The notes: a model not told the origin generated them from the letters alone. Shown: positions 1-6,675, counted from the stretch's first letter. The stretch is 9,573 bases of DNA from Atlantibacter sp032075065 (GCF_032075065.1 NZ_DAMAZC010000169.1:1-9573), one strand, 5' to 3'. Numbers and translations are program-made.

Positions 1-9
1 CAGTGGTAG
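1..9 (+). CDS. hmuR: 3' end of probable TonB-dependent hemin receptor gene (partial)
   Basis: The window opens with CAG TGG TAG, readable as Gln-Trp-stop, 22 bp before the hmuS start. TonB-dependent outer-membrane receptors normally end in an aromatic residue that is needed for beta-barrel assembly, and the gene normally preceding hmuS in enterobacterial hemin operons is the receptor hmuR. Two codons and a stop cannot prove identity; the call rests on the terminal Trp and on context. Confidence 0.5.
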   Translation, partial: QW

Positions 10-19
10 TACCCATTAT

Positions 20-24
20 AAGGA
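20..24 (+). promoter_or_regulatory. Shine-Dalgarno site of hmuS
   Basis: AAGGA lies 7 bases before the ATG at 32. It supports this ATG as the hmuS start and shows that hmuS has its own ribosome entry, unlike the overlapping starts of hmuT and hmuU. Confidence 0.7.
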
Positions 25-31
25 AAACAAG

Positions 32-1063
32 ATGAGCCACCTGCACCAAACCTGGCTGACGTTAAAAGCCGAAAACCCGCAAAAATATGCCCGCGATATC
101 GCCGCGATGATGAATATCAGCGAAGCGGAGCTGACCCATGCCCGCGTCGGCCATGACGCCTGGCGCTTACAGGGCGAAATCCGCAGCATCCTGCACGCGC
201 TGGAAAACGTCGGTGAAACCAAATGCATTTGCCGCAATGAATATGCGGTTCATGAGCAGGTGGGCCGCTTTGAAAACCAGCATCTGCAAGGCCACGCCGG
301 GCTGGTGCTGAACCCGCGCGCTCTGGACTTGCGTCTGTTCCTCAACCAGTGGGCGTTTGCGTTCCATATCCGCGAGGCCGCCAAACACGGCGAGCGCCAG
401 AGCATTCAGTTCTTCGATTATCAGGGCGACGCCCTGCTGAAGGTGTACACCACCGATAACACTGACTTTGACGCCTGGGCCGAAGTGCTGGCGCGGTTTA
501 TCCACGCCGATAATCCGGCGCTGGACATCCAGCCCGCCGCTGACCAGCCGGAAATCGTCGAGGCGGATGCCGCAGCGGTGGAACAGGAATGGCGCGCCAT
601 GACCGATGTGCATCAGTTCTTTATGCTGCTGAAGCGTCATAACCTCAGCCGCCAGCAGGCGTTCCGCCTGGTGAGCGACGATCTGGCCTGCCAGGTCGAT
701 AATCAGGCGCTGAGCCAGCTTCTGAATATGGCTCATGATGACGGCAACGAAATTATGATTTTCGTCGGCAACCGCGGCTGCGTGCAGATCTTTACCGGCG
801 CGATTGAAAAAGTGCTGCCGATGCATAACTGGATCAACATCTTCAACAAGAGTTTTACCCTGCATCTTCAGGGCGACCAGATTGCCGAAGCCTGGGTGAC
901 CCGTAAACCGGGTTCCGACGGCCACGTCACCAGCCTGGAGCTGTTCGCCGCCGACGGCACGCAAATCGCTCAGCTGTACGGCCAGCGCACCGAAGGTTCG
1001 CCGGAACAGACCCAGTGGCGAAGCCAGATCGAAGCCCTGTGCCAGAAAGGGCTTGCCGCATGA
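32..1063 (+). CDS. hmuS: Hemin-handling/degrading protein HmuS (ChuS/HemS family)
   Basis: 343-residue cytoplasmic protein, full length for the HemS/ChuS/HmuS family, whose members bind imported heme and have been reported to degrade it and release iron. The fold is an internal duplication. The N-terminal half (about 1-165) contains RNEYAVHEQVG (68-78) and LNPRALDLRLFLNQW (93-107); the C-terminal half (about 185-340) contains MTDVHQFF (190-197) and the MHNWINIFN segment (264-272). His194 aligns with the axial heme ligand His193 of ChuS, and Arg101 with its Arg100 partner on the opposite face. The start is the ATG preceded by AAGGA. There is no signal peptide. The stop codon overlaps the hmuT start (ATGA), so translation is probably coupled. 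Iron/Fur control is expected for the operon, but its promoter lies outside the window. Confidence 0.96.
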   Translation: MSHLHQTWLTLKAENPQKYARDIAAMMNISEAELTHARVGHDAWRLQGEIRSILHALENVGETKCICRNEYAVHEQVGRFENQHLQGHAGLVLNPRALDLRLFLNQWAFAFHIREAAKHGERQSIQFFDYQGDALLKVYTTDNTDFDAWAEVLARFIHADNPALDIQPAADQPEIVEADAAAVEQEWRAMTDVHQFFMLLKRHNLSRQQAFRLVSDDLACQVDNQALSQLLNMAHDDGNEIMIFVGNRGCVQIFTGAIEKVLPMHNWINIFNKSFTLHLQGDQIAEAWVTRKPGSDGHVTSLELFAADGTQIAQLYGQRTEGSPEQTQWRSQIEALCQKGLAA

Positions 1064-1878
1064 AAGCCTGGCTGTTGGGTTTACTCGCCCTCCCCTGGCT
1101 GGCGATGGGCGCAGAGCAGCGGCTGATTACCATCGGCGGCGACGTCACCGAAATCGTCTATGCCCTCGACGGGCAACAGTATTTGGTGGCGCGCGACAGC
1201 ACCAGCCTGTCTCCGGAAGCGGCGACCACACTGCCGGATATCGGCTATATGCGCCAGCTCAACGCCGAAGGGATCCTGGCGCTGCGTCCGACGTTAATCC
1301 TCGCCAGCAGCCAGGCGAAACCGTCCCTGGCGCTGGAGCAGGTGGCGAACAGCGGCGCTAAGGTTGTGACCATTCCGGCGGACAACAGCCTGCAAGGCAT
1401 CGACGCGAAAATCAGCGCCGTGGCCGCCGCGCTCCATAAAGAGCCGCAAGGCCGGGCCCTTCAACAGCGGTTAACCACCGCGATGGGCGCTATTCCCAGC
1501 CAGCCGCTGGATAAAAAAGTGCTGTTTATCATGAGCCACGGTGGGATGAGCACCATGGCGGCTGGCCAGCAAACCGCCGCCGATGCCGCTATTAATGCCG
1601 CTGGACTGCGCAACGCCATGCAGGGCTTTTCCCGCTATCAGCCGCTCTCCCAGGAAGGGGTGATTGCCAGCGCGCCGGATCTGGTGCTGGTGACCCGCGA
1701 CGGGATCCGCACGCTGGGCGGCGAGGAACAACTCTGGGCGTTGCCCGGGCTTGCCCATACCCCTGCCGGGAAACAGCGCCAACTGATGGTGGTGGATGAT
1801 ATGGCGCTGCTCGGCTTCGGCATTCGCACTCCGCAGGCGATTGCCGAGCTGCGCCAGCGCGCGGAAACCCTGCCGTGA
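1060..1878 (+). CDS. hmuT: Periplasmic heme-binding protein of the hemin ABC importer
   Basis: 272-residue substrate-binding protein of the cluster A-III (BtuF/ShuT) type, which carries heme from the outer-membrane receptor to HmuUV. I chose the ATG at 1060: it overlaps the hmuS stop as ATGA and is followed at once by a signal peptide (Lys2, then a Leu-rich core to about residue 15, likely cut after Ala18). An in-frame GTG at 1015 would bury that signal behind a charged extension. The -3 position for cleavage at Ala18 is Met, which is not ideal, so the exact site is uncertain. In precursor numbering, Tyr63 in LPDIGYMRQL and His160 in FIMSHGG are the likely heme ligands; their spacing of 97 residues equals that of Tyr70 and His167 in Yersinia HmuT. 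Its stop overlaps the hmuU GTG. Confidence 0.95.
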   Translation: MKAWLLGLLALPWLAMGAEQRLITIGGDVTEIVYALDGQQYLVARDSTSLSPEAATTLPDIGYMRQLNAEGILALRPTLILASSQAKPSLALEQVANSGAKVVTIPADNSLQGIDAKISAVAAALHKEPQGRALQQRLTTAMGAIPSQPLDKKVLFIMSHGGMSTMAAGQQTAADAAINAAGLRNAMQGFSRYQPLSQEGVIASAPDLVLVTRDGIRTLGGEEQLWALPGLAHTPAGKQRQLMVVDDMALLGFGIRTPQAIAELRQRAETLP

Positions 1879-2864
1879 CGGCACGCTGCGCCATACTGGT
1901 CATGATGCTGGGGCTGATCGCGCTTTCGCTGTTAGCCGCCAGCCTGGGTGCCATGCGTCTGCCGCTCAGCATCCTGTGGAGCAATGGCGACGGCTGGTTG
2001 CGGGAAATCTGGTGGACTATTCGCCTGCCGCGGGTGCTTTTGGCGTCGCTGATTGGCGCGGCGCTGGCGCTTTCCGGCTGCGTGATGCAGGGGCTGTTTC
2101 GCAATCCGCTGGCCGACCCGGGTTTACTGGGGATCAGCAGCGGCGCGGCGCTGGCGGTCGGGTTTTACGTGGTGCTGCCGTTCAGCCTGACGGGATTTGT
2201 AGTGCTCTACGCGCCGATGATCGCCGCGTTTATCGGCAGCCTGGCGGTTACGGCGGCGATTTTTGTGCTCAGCCAGCGCCACGATAACACCCTGTCGCGC
2301 CTGCTGCTGGTGGGGATTGCCATCAACGCCCTGTGCGGCGCGGCGGTGGGCGTGCTTTCCTGGTTGAGCAACGACGCCCAGTTGCGCCAGCTGTCGCTGT
2401 GGGGCATGGGCAGCCTCGGACAGGCGCAGTGGTCGACCCTGCTGGCGGCGGCCTCATTAACGCTGCCCGCGTCGTTGCTGATCTGGCGGCTGGCGCGGCG
2501 GCTTAACCTGCTACAACTAGGCGATGAAGAGGCTCACTACCTGGGCGTCGATGTCCAGCGCACCCAGCGCCAGTTGCTGATCCTCAGCGCGCTGCTGGTG
2601 GCGGGCGCGGTGGCGATCAGCGGCGTGATTGGGTTTATCGGCCTGGTGGTGCCGCATCTGGTGCGGCTGTGGCTGGGTTCCGATCACCGGGCGTTGATTC
2701 CAGGCTCGATACTGGCAGGCGCCATGCTGCTGCTGTGCGCCGATACCCTGGCGCGCACGCTGGTGGCTCCGGCGGAAATGCCTGTGGGCTTGCTGACCAG
2801 TTTGCTGGGCGGCCCGTGGTTTTTATGGATGATTTTCCGTCGCCGGGGAGGCGTGGATGGATAA
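1875..2864 (+). CDS. hmuU: Hemin ABC importer permease (FecCD/BtuC family)
   Basis: 329-residue, strongly hydrophobic inner-membrane protein of the FecCD family, expected to have about ten membrane helices and to work as a homodimer with HmuV. Family signatures are visible: WTIRLPRVLLASLIGAALALSG near 45-66, then FRNPLADPGLLGISSGAAL, the cytoplasmic segment LGVDVQRTQRQLLI that carries the coupling region, and GVIGFIGLVVPHLVRL towards the C-terminus. The start is a GTG whose last two bases begin the hmuT stop (GTGA, 4-bp overlap), with a weak GGAA about 9 bases upstream. An in-frame ATG at 1902 would remove the N-terminal part of helix 1, so GTG is preferred. The 3' end overlaps hmuV by 8 bp. 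It is a paralogue of BtuC at 8086-9063. Confidence 0.95.
   Translation: MTARCAILVMMLGLIALSLLAASLGAMRLPLSILWSNGDGWLREIWWTIRLPRVLLASLIGAALALSGCVMQGLFRNPLADPGLLGISSGAALAVGFYVVLPFSLTGFVVLYAPMIAAFIGSLAVTAAIFVLSQRHDNTLSRLLLVGIAINALCGAAVGVLSWLSNDAQLRQLSLWGMGSLGQAQWSTLLAAASLTLPASLLIWRLARRLNLLQLGDEEAHYLGVDVQRTQRQLLILSALLVAGAVAISGVIGFIGLVVPHLVRLWLGSDHRALIPGSILAGAMLLLCADTLARTLVAPAEMPVGLLTSLLGGPWFLWMIFRRRGGVDG
2846..2851 (+). promoter_or_regulatory. Shine-Dalgarno site of hmuV
   Basis: GGGAGG, inside the last codons of hmuU and 5 bases before the ATG at 2857. It fixes the hmuV start and indicates efficient initiation despite the 8-bp gene overlap. Confidence 0.7.
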
Positions 2865-3636
2865 CTGCCTGCAGGCGCAACGCCTTACGTTTACGCGTAA
2901 TGGACGCCATCTGGTGAATGACGTATCGCTGAGTCTTAAACCGGGCGAATTAGTGACGCTGATCGGCCCCAACGGCGCGGGTAAATCGACCCTGCTGCGG
3001 ATGTTGACCGGATTTCTTTTGCCGAGCCAGGGCGAATGCGTTCTCGATGGACAATCTCTAACTGATTGGCATAAAGACGCCCTGTCGCGCCAGCGGGCGG
3101 TCATGCGCCAGAACAGCCAGCTGGCGTTTTCCTGGCCGGTTGAGGAGATTATCGCCATGGGCCGCGCGCCCTGGGGCGAATCGACGAAACCGGCAATAAT
3201 TAATCAGGTAATGACGCTGACCGGTTGCGACAGCCTGCGCGGACGCGACTACTGCCAGCTTTCCGGCGGCGAACAGCAGCGTGTGCAGCTGGCGCGGGCG
3301 CTGGCCCAGCTCTGGCATTACGATGGCCCACGCGGCTGGCTGTTTCTGGATGAGCCAACGTCGGCGCTGGATTTATACCACCAGCAGCATCTGCTGCGCC
3401 TGCTGCATCAACTGACGCGAGCGGGCAAGCTGCACGTTTGCGTGGTGCTGCACGATCTGAATCTGGCGGCGCTGTGGGCCGATCGCATTTTGTTAATGCA
3501 TCAGGGGAAACTGGTCGCGAGCGGATCGCCCTGGCAGGTGCTGGAAGAAGACATTCTGCGCCGCTGGTATCAGGCGGATGTCCGGGTGCGACCGCACCCG
3601 GAACACAACACGCCGCAGGTGTTTCTGCGCCCGTGA
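2857..3636 (+). CDS. hmuV: Hemin ABC importer ATP-binding protein
   Basis: 259-residue cytoplasmic ATPase that powers heme import through HmuU. All ABC motifs are intact: Walker A GPNGAGKST (37-45), Q-loop Gln85, signature LSGGEQQRV (134-142), Walker B WLFLDEP with Asp164 and Glu165, D-loop SALD (168-171) and switch His198 in VVLHDLN. The length and the C-terminal WYQADVRVRPHPE region are typical of HmuV. The ATG follows a strong GGGAGG and overlaps hmuU by 8 bp. The gene ends with TGA immediately next to the selO stop on the other strand, with no spacer. It is the last gene of the hemin operon, and any terminator must lie within selO (see 3640-3667). Confidence 0.96.
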   Translation: MDNCLQAQRLTFTRNGRHLVNDVSLSLKPGELVTLIGPNGAGKSTLLRMLTGFLLPSQGECVLDGQSLTDWHKDALSRQRAVMRQNSQLAFSWPVEEIIAMGRAPWGESTKPAIINQVMTLTGCDSLRGRDYCQLSGGEQQRVQLARALAQLWHYDGPRGWLFLDEPTSALDLYHQQHLLRLLHQLTRAGKLHVCVVLHDLNLAALWADRILLMHQGKLVASGSPWQVLEEDILRRWYQADVRVRPHPEHNTPQVFLRP

Positions 3637-5082
3637 TCAGCTGGAGCAGCTTACCTCCAGCCGTTTTCCCCAGTCCGGCGGACGATGGCTGTACTCATCG
3701 TGACGGTCGGCAAACGGCTGGCGCAGCGCCTCGCTCAGGCGCTGCATCTCGCTGGCGTCGCCCTGCTCTGCGGCTTCAATCGCGCGCTGCGCCAGGTAGT
3801 TGCGCAATACAATCGCCGGATTGACCGCTTTCATCGCCGCTTGACGCACCTCGTCGGCAACCTCTTCCTGTTGAAGGCGCGCGCGGTAACGGCCAAACCA
3901 GCCGTCAAACCCGGCGCGATCGATAAACTCATCGCGCAGCGGCGAGGCGGCGGAGTGCTGTTCGGTTTCGCTGAGCATCCTGAAGGTGCGGGTATAATCG
4001 CTGCCTTCGCGCTGCATAATCGCCAGCAGTTCATTCAGCAGTTCGTTATCGCCGCGCTGCTGGGTCATTAGCCCCAGTTTGGCGCGCATCAGTGCGCCGT
4101 AATCCCGCAGCAAGACCTCCTGATAGCCGTCCAGCAGCGCGTTAAGCCGCTCGGCGCTGACGAACGGCGCGAAGGTTTGCGCCAGCCGTTGCAGGTTCCA
4201 CAGGCCCACCGCCGGCTGGTTATCGAAGGCGTAGCGCCCCTGGTAATCAGAATGATTACAGATAAAACGCGGCTGCCAGTCGTCCATAAAACCATACGGG
4301 CCGTAGTCGATGGTCAGGCCGAGGATAGACATGTTATCGGTGTTCATCACGCCGTGGCTGAATCCGACAGCCTGCCAGCGCGCGATCAGCGCCGCTGTGC
4401 GAGCGACCACCTGCTCCAGAAACAGCGCCAGCCGATCCGGTTCGTCCACCAGCGCCGGGAAGTGGTGGCGAATCACGTATTCCGCCAACTGCTGTACCCT
4501 TTCTGGTTCGCGCCGGTAGTAGAAATGCTCAAAGTGGCCGAAACGCACATGGCTTTCGGCGATACGCATCAGCATCGCGCCGCGCTCGGCGGTTTCGCGG
4601 TAGACCGGCGTATCGCTGGTGACAATGCTTAACGCGCGGGTGGTGGGAATACCCAGATAATGCATCGCTTCGCTGGCCAGGCACTCGCGCAGCGTGGAGC
4701 GGATCACCGCCCGGCCATCGCCCATGCGGGAGTATGGCGTCAGACCCGCACCTTTGAGATGCCAGTCGAACCGCCGCCCATCGGAAAGCTGCTGCTCGCC
4801 AAGCAGGATGCCGCGCCCGTCGCCGAGTTGCCCTGCCCAGACGCCAAACTGATGGCCGCTGTAAACCTGCGCTAGCGGCGACATGCCCGGTAGCAGGGCT
4901 TCTCCGCCCCAGACGCCCGCGCTGCCCTGGTAGTCAAACAGGGAATCGGGCAGCTCCAGCGATTGCGCCAGTTGGGGGTTATGCCAGAACAAACGCGCAT
5001 TGCTCAACGGTGTGGGCGAGAGCTCGCTATAAAAGCCGGGTAGCTCGTCACGCCAGGTGGTAATAAATTTTGGATTTTTCAT
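3637..5082 (-). CDS. selO: Protein adenylyltransferase SelO (pseudokinase fold, YdiU)
   Basis: 481 residues, close to the E. coli protein (about 478). SelO has a protein-kinase-like fold but binds ATP in flipped orientation and transfers AMP to Ser/Thr/Tyr of target proteins; a role in oxidative-stress responses is reported. The active-site set is present and sits three residues below the Pseudomonas SelO numbering as I recall it: Lys110 (HLKGAG), Glu133 (TLRECL), Asp249 (candidate base) and Asn250 in GVMNTDNMS, and Asp259 in IDYGPYGFMDDW. The protein ends Cys-Ser-Ser, so Cys479 occupies the antepenultimate position that holds selenocysteine in vertebrate SelO. The ATG has a strong AGGAGG 3 bases upstream of it (5086-5091). 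The gene is 61 bp downstream of ydiV and converges head-on with hmuV. Confidence 0.96.
   Translation of the reverse strand: MKNPKFITTWRDELPGFYSELSPTPLSNARLFWHNPQLAQSLELPDSLFDYQGSAGVWGGEALLPGMSPLAQVYSGHQFGVWAGQLGDGRGILLGEQQLSDGRRFDWHLKGAGLTPYSRMGDGRAVIRSTLRECLASEAMHYLGIPTTRALSIVTSDTPVYRETAERGAMLMRIAESHVRFGHFEHFYYRREPERVQQLAEYVIRHHFPALVDEPDRLALFLEQVVARTAALIARWQAVGFSHGVMNTDNMSILGLTIDYGPYGFMDDWQPRFICNHSDYQGRYAFDNQPAVGLWNLQRLAQTFAPFVSAERLNALLDGYQEVLLRDYGALMRAKLGLMTQQRGDNELLNELLAIMQREGSDYTRTFRMLSETEQHSAASPLRDEFIDRAGFDGWFGRYRARLQQEEVADEVRQAAMKAVNPAIVLRNYLAQRAIEAAEQGDASEMQRLSEALRQPFADRHDEYSHRPPDWGKRLEVSCSS
3640..3667 (+). terminator. Possible hmuV terminator embedded in selO
   Basis: A perfect 7-bp inverted repeat, GCTGGAG (3640-3646) and CTCCAGC (3655-3661), with an 8-base loop, followed by CG and TTTT (3664-3667). 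It begins 4 bases after the hmuV stop, where a rho-independent terminator would be expected. The T run is short, and the same bases encode the conserved C-terminus of SelO on the minus strand, so the repeat may partly reflect protein constraint. Confidence 0.4.
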
Positions 5083-5085
5083 CAG

Positions 5086-5091
5086 GCCTCC
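5086..5091 (-). promoter_or_regulatory. Shine-Dalgarno site of selO
   Basis: The minus strand reads AGGAGG followed by CCTG and the start codon, a near-consensus ribosome binding site that supports the selO start at 5082. Confidence 0.65.
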
Positions 5092-5143
5092 TGCTTCCAG
5101 TGTAGTGCCTGACGAAAAGTTTAAACACGGGTTAACCTGAAGG

Positions 5144-5863
5144 TTATTGATGATTACGCAGCAAAAACAGCAGTGCTTCGGGTTCCATCATCGGCCACAG
5201 ATTGCCCTGCATGGCATGAAAACGCAGGTTAATCGCTTTCTGACGCGCACTGTCGGTGTCGATGCCGGCGATAATCATGGTATGACAAAAGGGTGCGACC
5301 TGATCGACGATAGCTTTCATAAACGGCTCGAATGAGTGCTCACCGATGCGTTTATGAATAAAAAATTTATCCATGATAATGCGCTTAAACAGGCGATCGA
5401 ATATTGAACGGGTGGTCGCCACGCCGGCGCCAAAATTTGCCAGTACCAGCGGATAGCGGCGAGAAAAAGCCAGTAACGAAAGATTATCTTTCCCATCATT
5501 CAATGCAGGATAATTCTCACTGATGGTGAATTCCAGGAAAGGAAGCTGAGCCAGACGCGTCGCCAGTTTTTCATTGTTCAAAATAGCCGCGACGTGAACG
5601 GCGTTTATATTTATCCATGCACAAAGTCCGTGGTTTATAAAATGGACGCGGAATTGTTCCAGCAGCGCGAGTTTCTCATAAAATAGTATTAACTGTTCAT
5701 CATCACTAATACGAGGAATAACCAGATCGGTGGGAATACGGATATCGCCTTCGCGTGATGCAAAGTTTGCTATCACCTCTACGCCCAATAGCGCGCCGTT
5801 AACCTTCCTGATCGGCAGGAATAGTAGGGTTGACTGATAATCTTTATCGAGTGAAATAATCAT
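5144..5863 (-). CDS. ydiV: Degenerate EAL-domain protein, anti-FlhDC factor YdiV (RflP)
   Basis: 239 residues, nearly the length of E. coli YdiV (237), and similar through LPIR (16-19), the SENYP block (115-119), NFGAG (143-147) and SFEPF (177-181). Its position between nlpC and selO is the E. coli one. YdiV is a single EAL-fold protein that does not act as a c-di-GMP phosphodiesterase; in E. coli and Salmonella it binds FlhD and represses flagellar genes. The sequence shows why catalysis is unlikely: the EAL signature is Glu29-Val-Ile, the metal-binding DDFG motif has become ANFGAG, and the late EG(V/I)E motif is AGID (199-202). The ATG follows ACAGG. Base composition is visibly lower in GC (about 48% in 5521-5580) than in the flanking genes. 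Identity is well supported by context; action on FlhDC here is inferred. Confidence 0.9.
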   Translation of the reverse strand: MIISLDKDYQSTLLFLPIRKVNGALLGVEVIANFASREGDIRIPTDLVIPRISDDEQLILFYEKLALLEQFRVHFINHGLCAWININAVHVAAILNNEKLATRLAQLPFLEFTISENYPALNDGKDNLSLLAFSRRYPLVLANFGAGVATTRSIFDRLFKRIIMDKFFIHKRIGEHSFEPFMKAIVDQVAPFCHTMIIAGIDTDSARQKAINLRFHAMQGNLWPMMEPEALLFLLRNHQ

Positions 5864-5921
5864 ATTACCTGTCCCATTAACTGGGTAATAAACGGCATCC
5901 CTCCGCTTGCAGGGTTATGCT

Positions 5922-5941
5922 GAATACGGTTGCCCGTATTC
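5922..5941. repeat. Perfect inverted repeat in the ydiV leader
   Basis: GAATACGG, spacer TTGC, CCGTATTC: 8-bp arms that match perfectly. It lies 58-78 bp upstream of the ydiV ATG and is not followed by a T run on either strand, so it does not look like a terminator. It could be a dimeric repressor operator or an mRNA hairpin in the 5' leader. Confidence 0.6.
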
Positions 5942-5999
5942 CGATAAAACAGACATGTTGGCTGAAATCGTTGCTGCATTGCGTGCACTTTCAGGCATC

Positions 6000-6027
6000 A
6001 GTGTAACTAAGATAGCCTGGTAATCAA
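6000..6027 (-). promoter_or_regulatory. Candidate ydiV promoter
   Basis: On the minus strand, TTGATT (6027-6022) and TACACT (6005-6000) are separated by 16 bases; each matches 4 of 6 consensus sigma-70 positions. It would give a leader of about 130 nt containing the inverted repeat at 5922-5941. In AT-rich DNA such matches are common, so this is tentative. Confidence 0.25.
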
Positions 6028-6210
6028 AATAGGGTTAACGTTGCGTAAATATATTTAATTTATCGTTACAGCGCATACAAAACTATAACTACCAATATTT
6101 GTACCTAGATAATAAATGGCGACAAACTCACCCATTTGCGATATGGATTAATCTGAATTGCCTGCTAACGATGGTAAAATAAACTTAAGAATATATCGCC
6201 GGGTTGGCGT

Positions 6211-6675
6211 CTAGATGCGTCTGGCTTGCCAGAATTTCTTATTCCAGTAAACATTATCCAGCGATGATTTAATCACGCCCTGGCTGGTAGAAGCATGGAT
6301 AAATTGATTGTCGGTGTCATAGATACCAACGTGCAAGCCATTTTCACCGGAGCCGGTTTTAAAGAACACCAGATCACCTGGCAACAGTTCGTCTTTATCA
6401 ATGCGGGTGCCAATTTCGGCTTGTTCGCTGGTTTGCCGGGGCAAGCGCAGCGCAAAGCGGTCGCGGAAGGTGACTAATACAAAGGCGGAGCAATCGACGC
6501 CGCGGCGGCTCATTCCGCCGTAGCGGTATGGCGTGCCGTGCCAGGTGTTTAGCTGGTCGTTAAGCTCGGCGATGACGGTAATGGAATCCGACAGCCGCGC
6601 ATTTGGCGGCGGCGCATTATGGTGCCCGCAGCCCGCCAGTAATAATGTTGCGATTACAATGATCCACATCCGCAT
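6211..6675 (-). CDS. nlpC: NlpC/P60-family lipoprotein peptidase
   Basis: 154 residues, the same length as E. coli NlpC. A short lipoprotein signal ends in the lipobox Leu-Ala-Gly-Cys16; the residue after the cysteine is Gly rather than Asp, which favours outer-membrane sorting. The NlpC/P60 domain follows, with nucleophile Cys62 (GVDCSAF), His115 (GLHVGIYD) and His127 (QFIHAS) as the expected catalytic triad. The family cleaves peptide bonds in cell-wall stem peptides, although the physiological role of NlpC itself is poorly defined. The usually conserved Gly after DCS is Ala64 here. It lies 82 bp downstream of btuD. A weak AGGA sits about 13 bases before the ATG; an in-frame ATG two codons later is possible, but the longer start matches the E. 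coli protein. Confidence 0.94.
   Translation of the reverse strand: MRMWIIVIATLLLAGCGHHNAPPPNARLSDSITVIAELNDQLNTWHGTPYRYGGMSRRGVDCSAFVLVTFRDRFALRLPRQTSEQAEIGTRIDKDELLPGDLVFFKTGSGENGLHVGIYDTDNQFIHASTSQGVIKSSLDNVYWNKKFWQARRI

Larger units (their letters stand above)
5864..6210. other. AT-rich intergenic region between ydiV and nlpC
   Basis: 347 bp without a convincing gene. Direct counting gives about 31% GC in 6001-6120, against 68% in a sample of hmuU (2041-2100). It contains the ydiV leader with a perfect inverted repeat (5922-5941), a candidate ydiV promoter (6000-6027), and, next to the nlpC stop, only a 4-bp GC hairpin that is a poor terminator. The longest plausible plus-strand reading frame (5955-6023, 22 codons) has no ribosome binding site. 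AT-richness of this kind fits a regulatory region bound by nucleoid proteins, but no specific site is certain. Confidence 0.6.

Noticed and set aside
167..964. 265-codon open frame on the minus strand opposite hmuS
   Set aside because: It lies wholly inside a well-recognised gene, resembles no known family, has no operon context, and is the expected antisense shadow of GC-rich codons.
1015..1059. In-frame GTG upstream giving a longer HmuT
   Set aside because: It would put 15 charged residues before the signal peptide; the ATG at 1060 overlaps the hmuS stop in the usual ATGA manner.
4177..4632. 151-codon plus-strand frame opposite selO
   Set aside because: Antisense shadow of a conserved gene with its catalytic motifs in the other frame; nothing recognisable in the translation.
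5133..5146. Inverted repeat TAACC/GGTTA at the ydiV stop codon
   Set aside because: Five AT-containing base pairs, no T run afterwards, and overlaps the stop codon; probably chance.
5955..6023. 22-codon plus-strand frame with a hydrophobic, amphipathic translation in the ydiV-nlpC gap
   Set aside because: No ribosome binding site upstream and no recognisable similarity; short frames of this size are expected by chance.
6022..6034. IHF-site-like AATCAA in the AT-rich gap
   Set aside because: The second half of the consensus (TTR after four bases) is missing.
6183..6213. Possible terminator directly after nlpC
   Set aside because: Only a 4-bp CGCC/GGCG stem followed by ATATATTCTT; no proper T run, so too weak to annotate.
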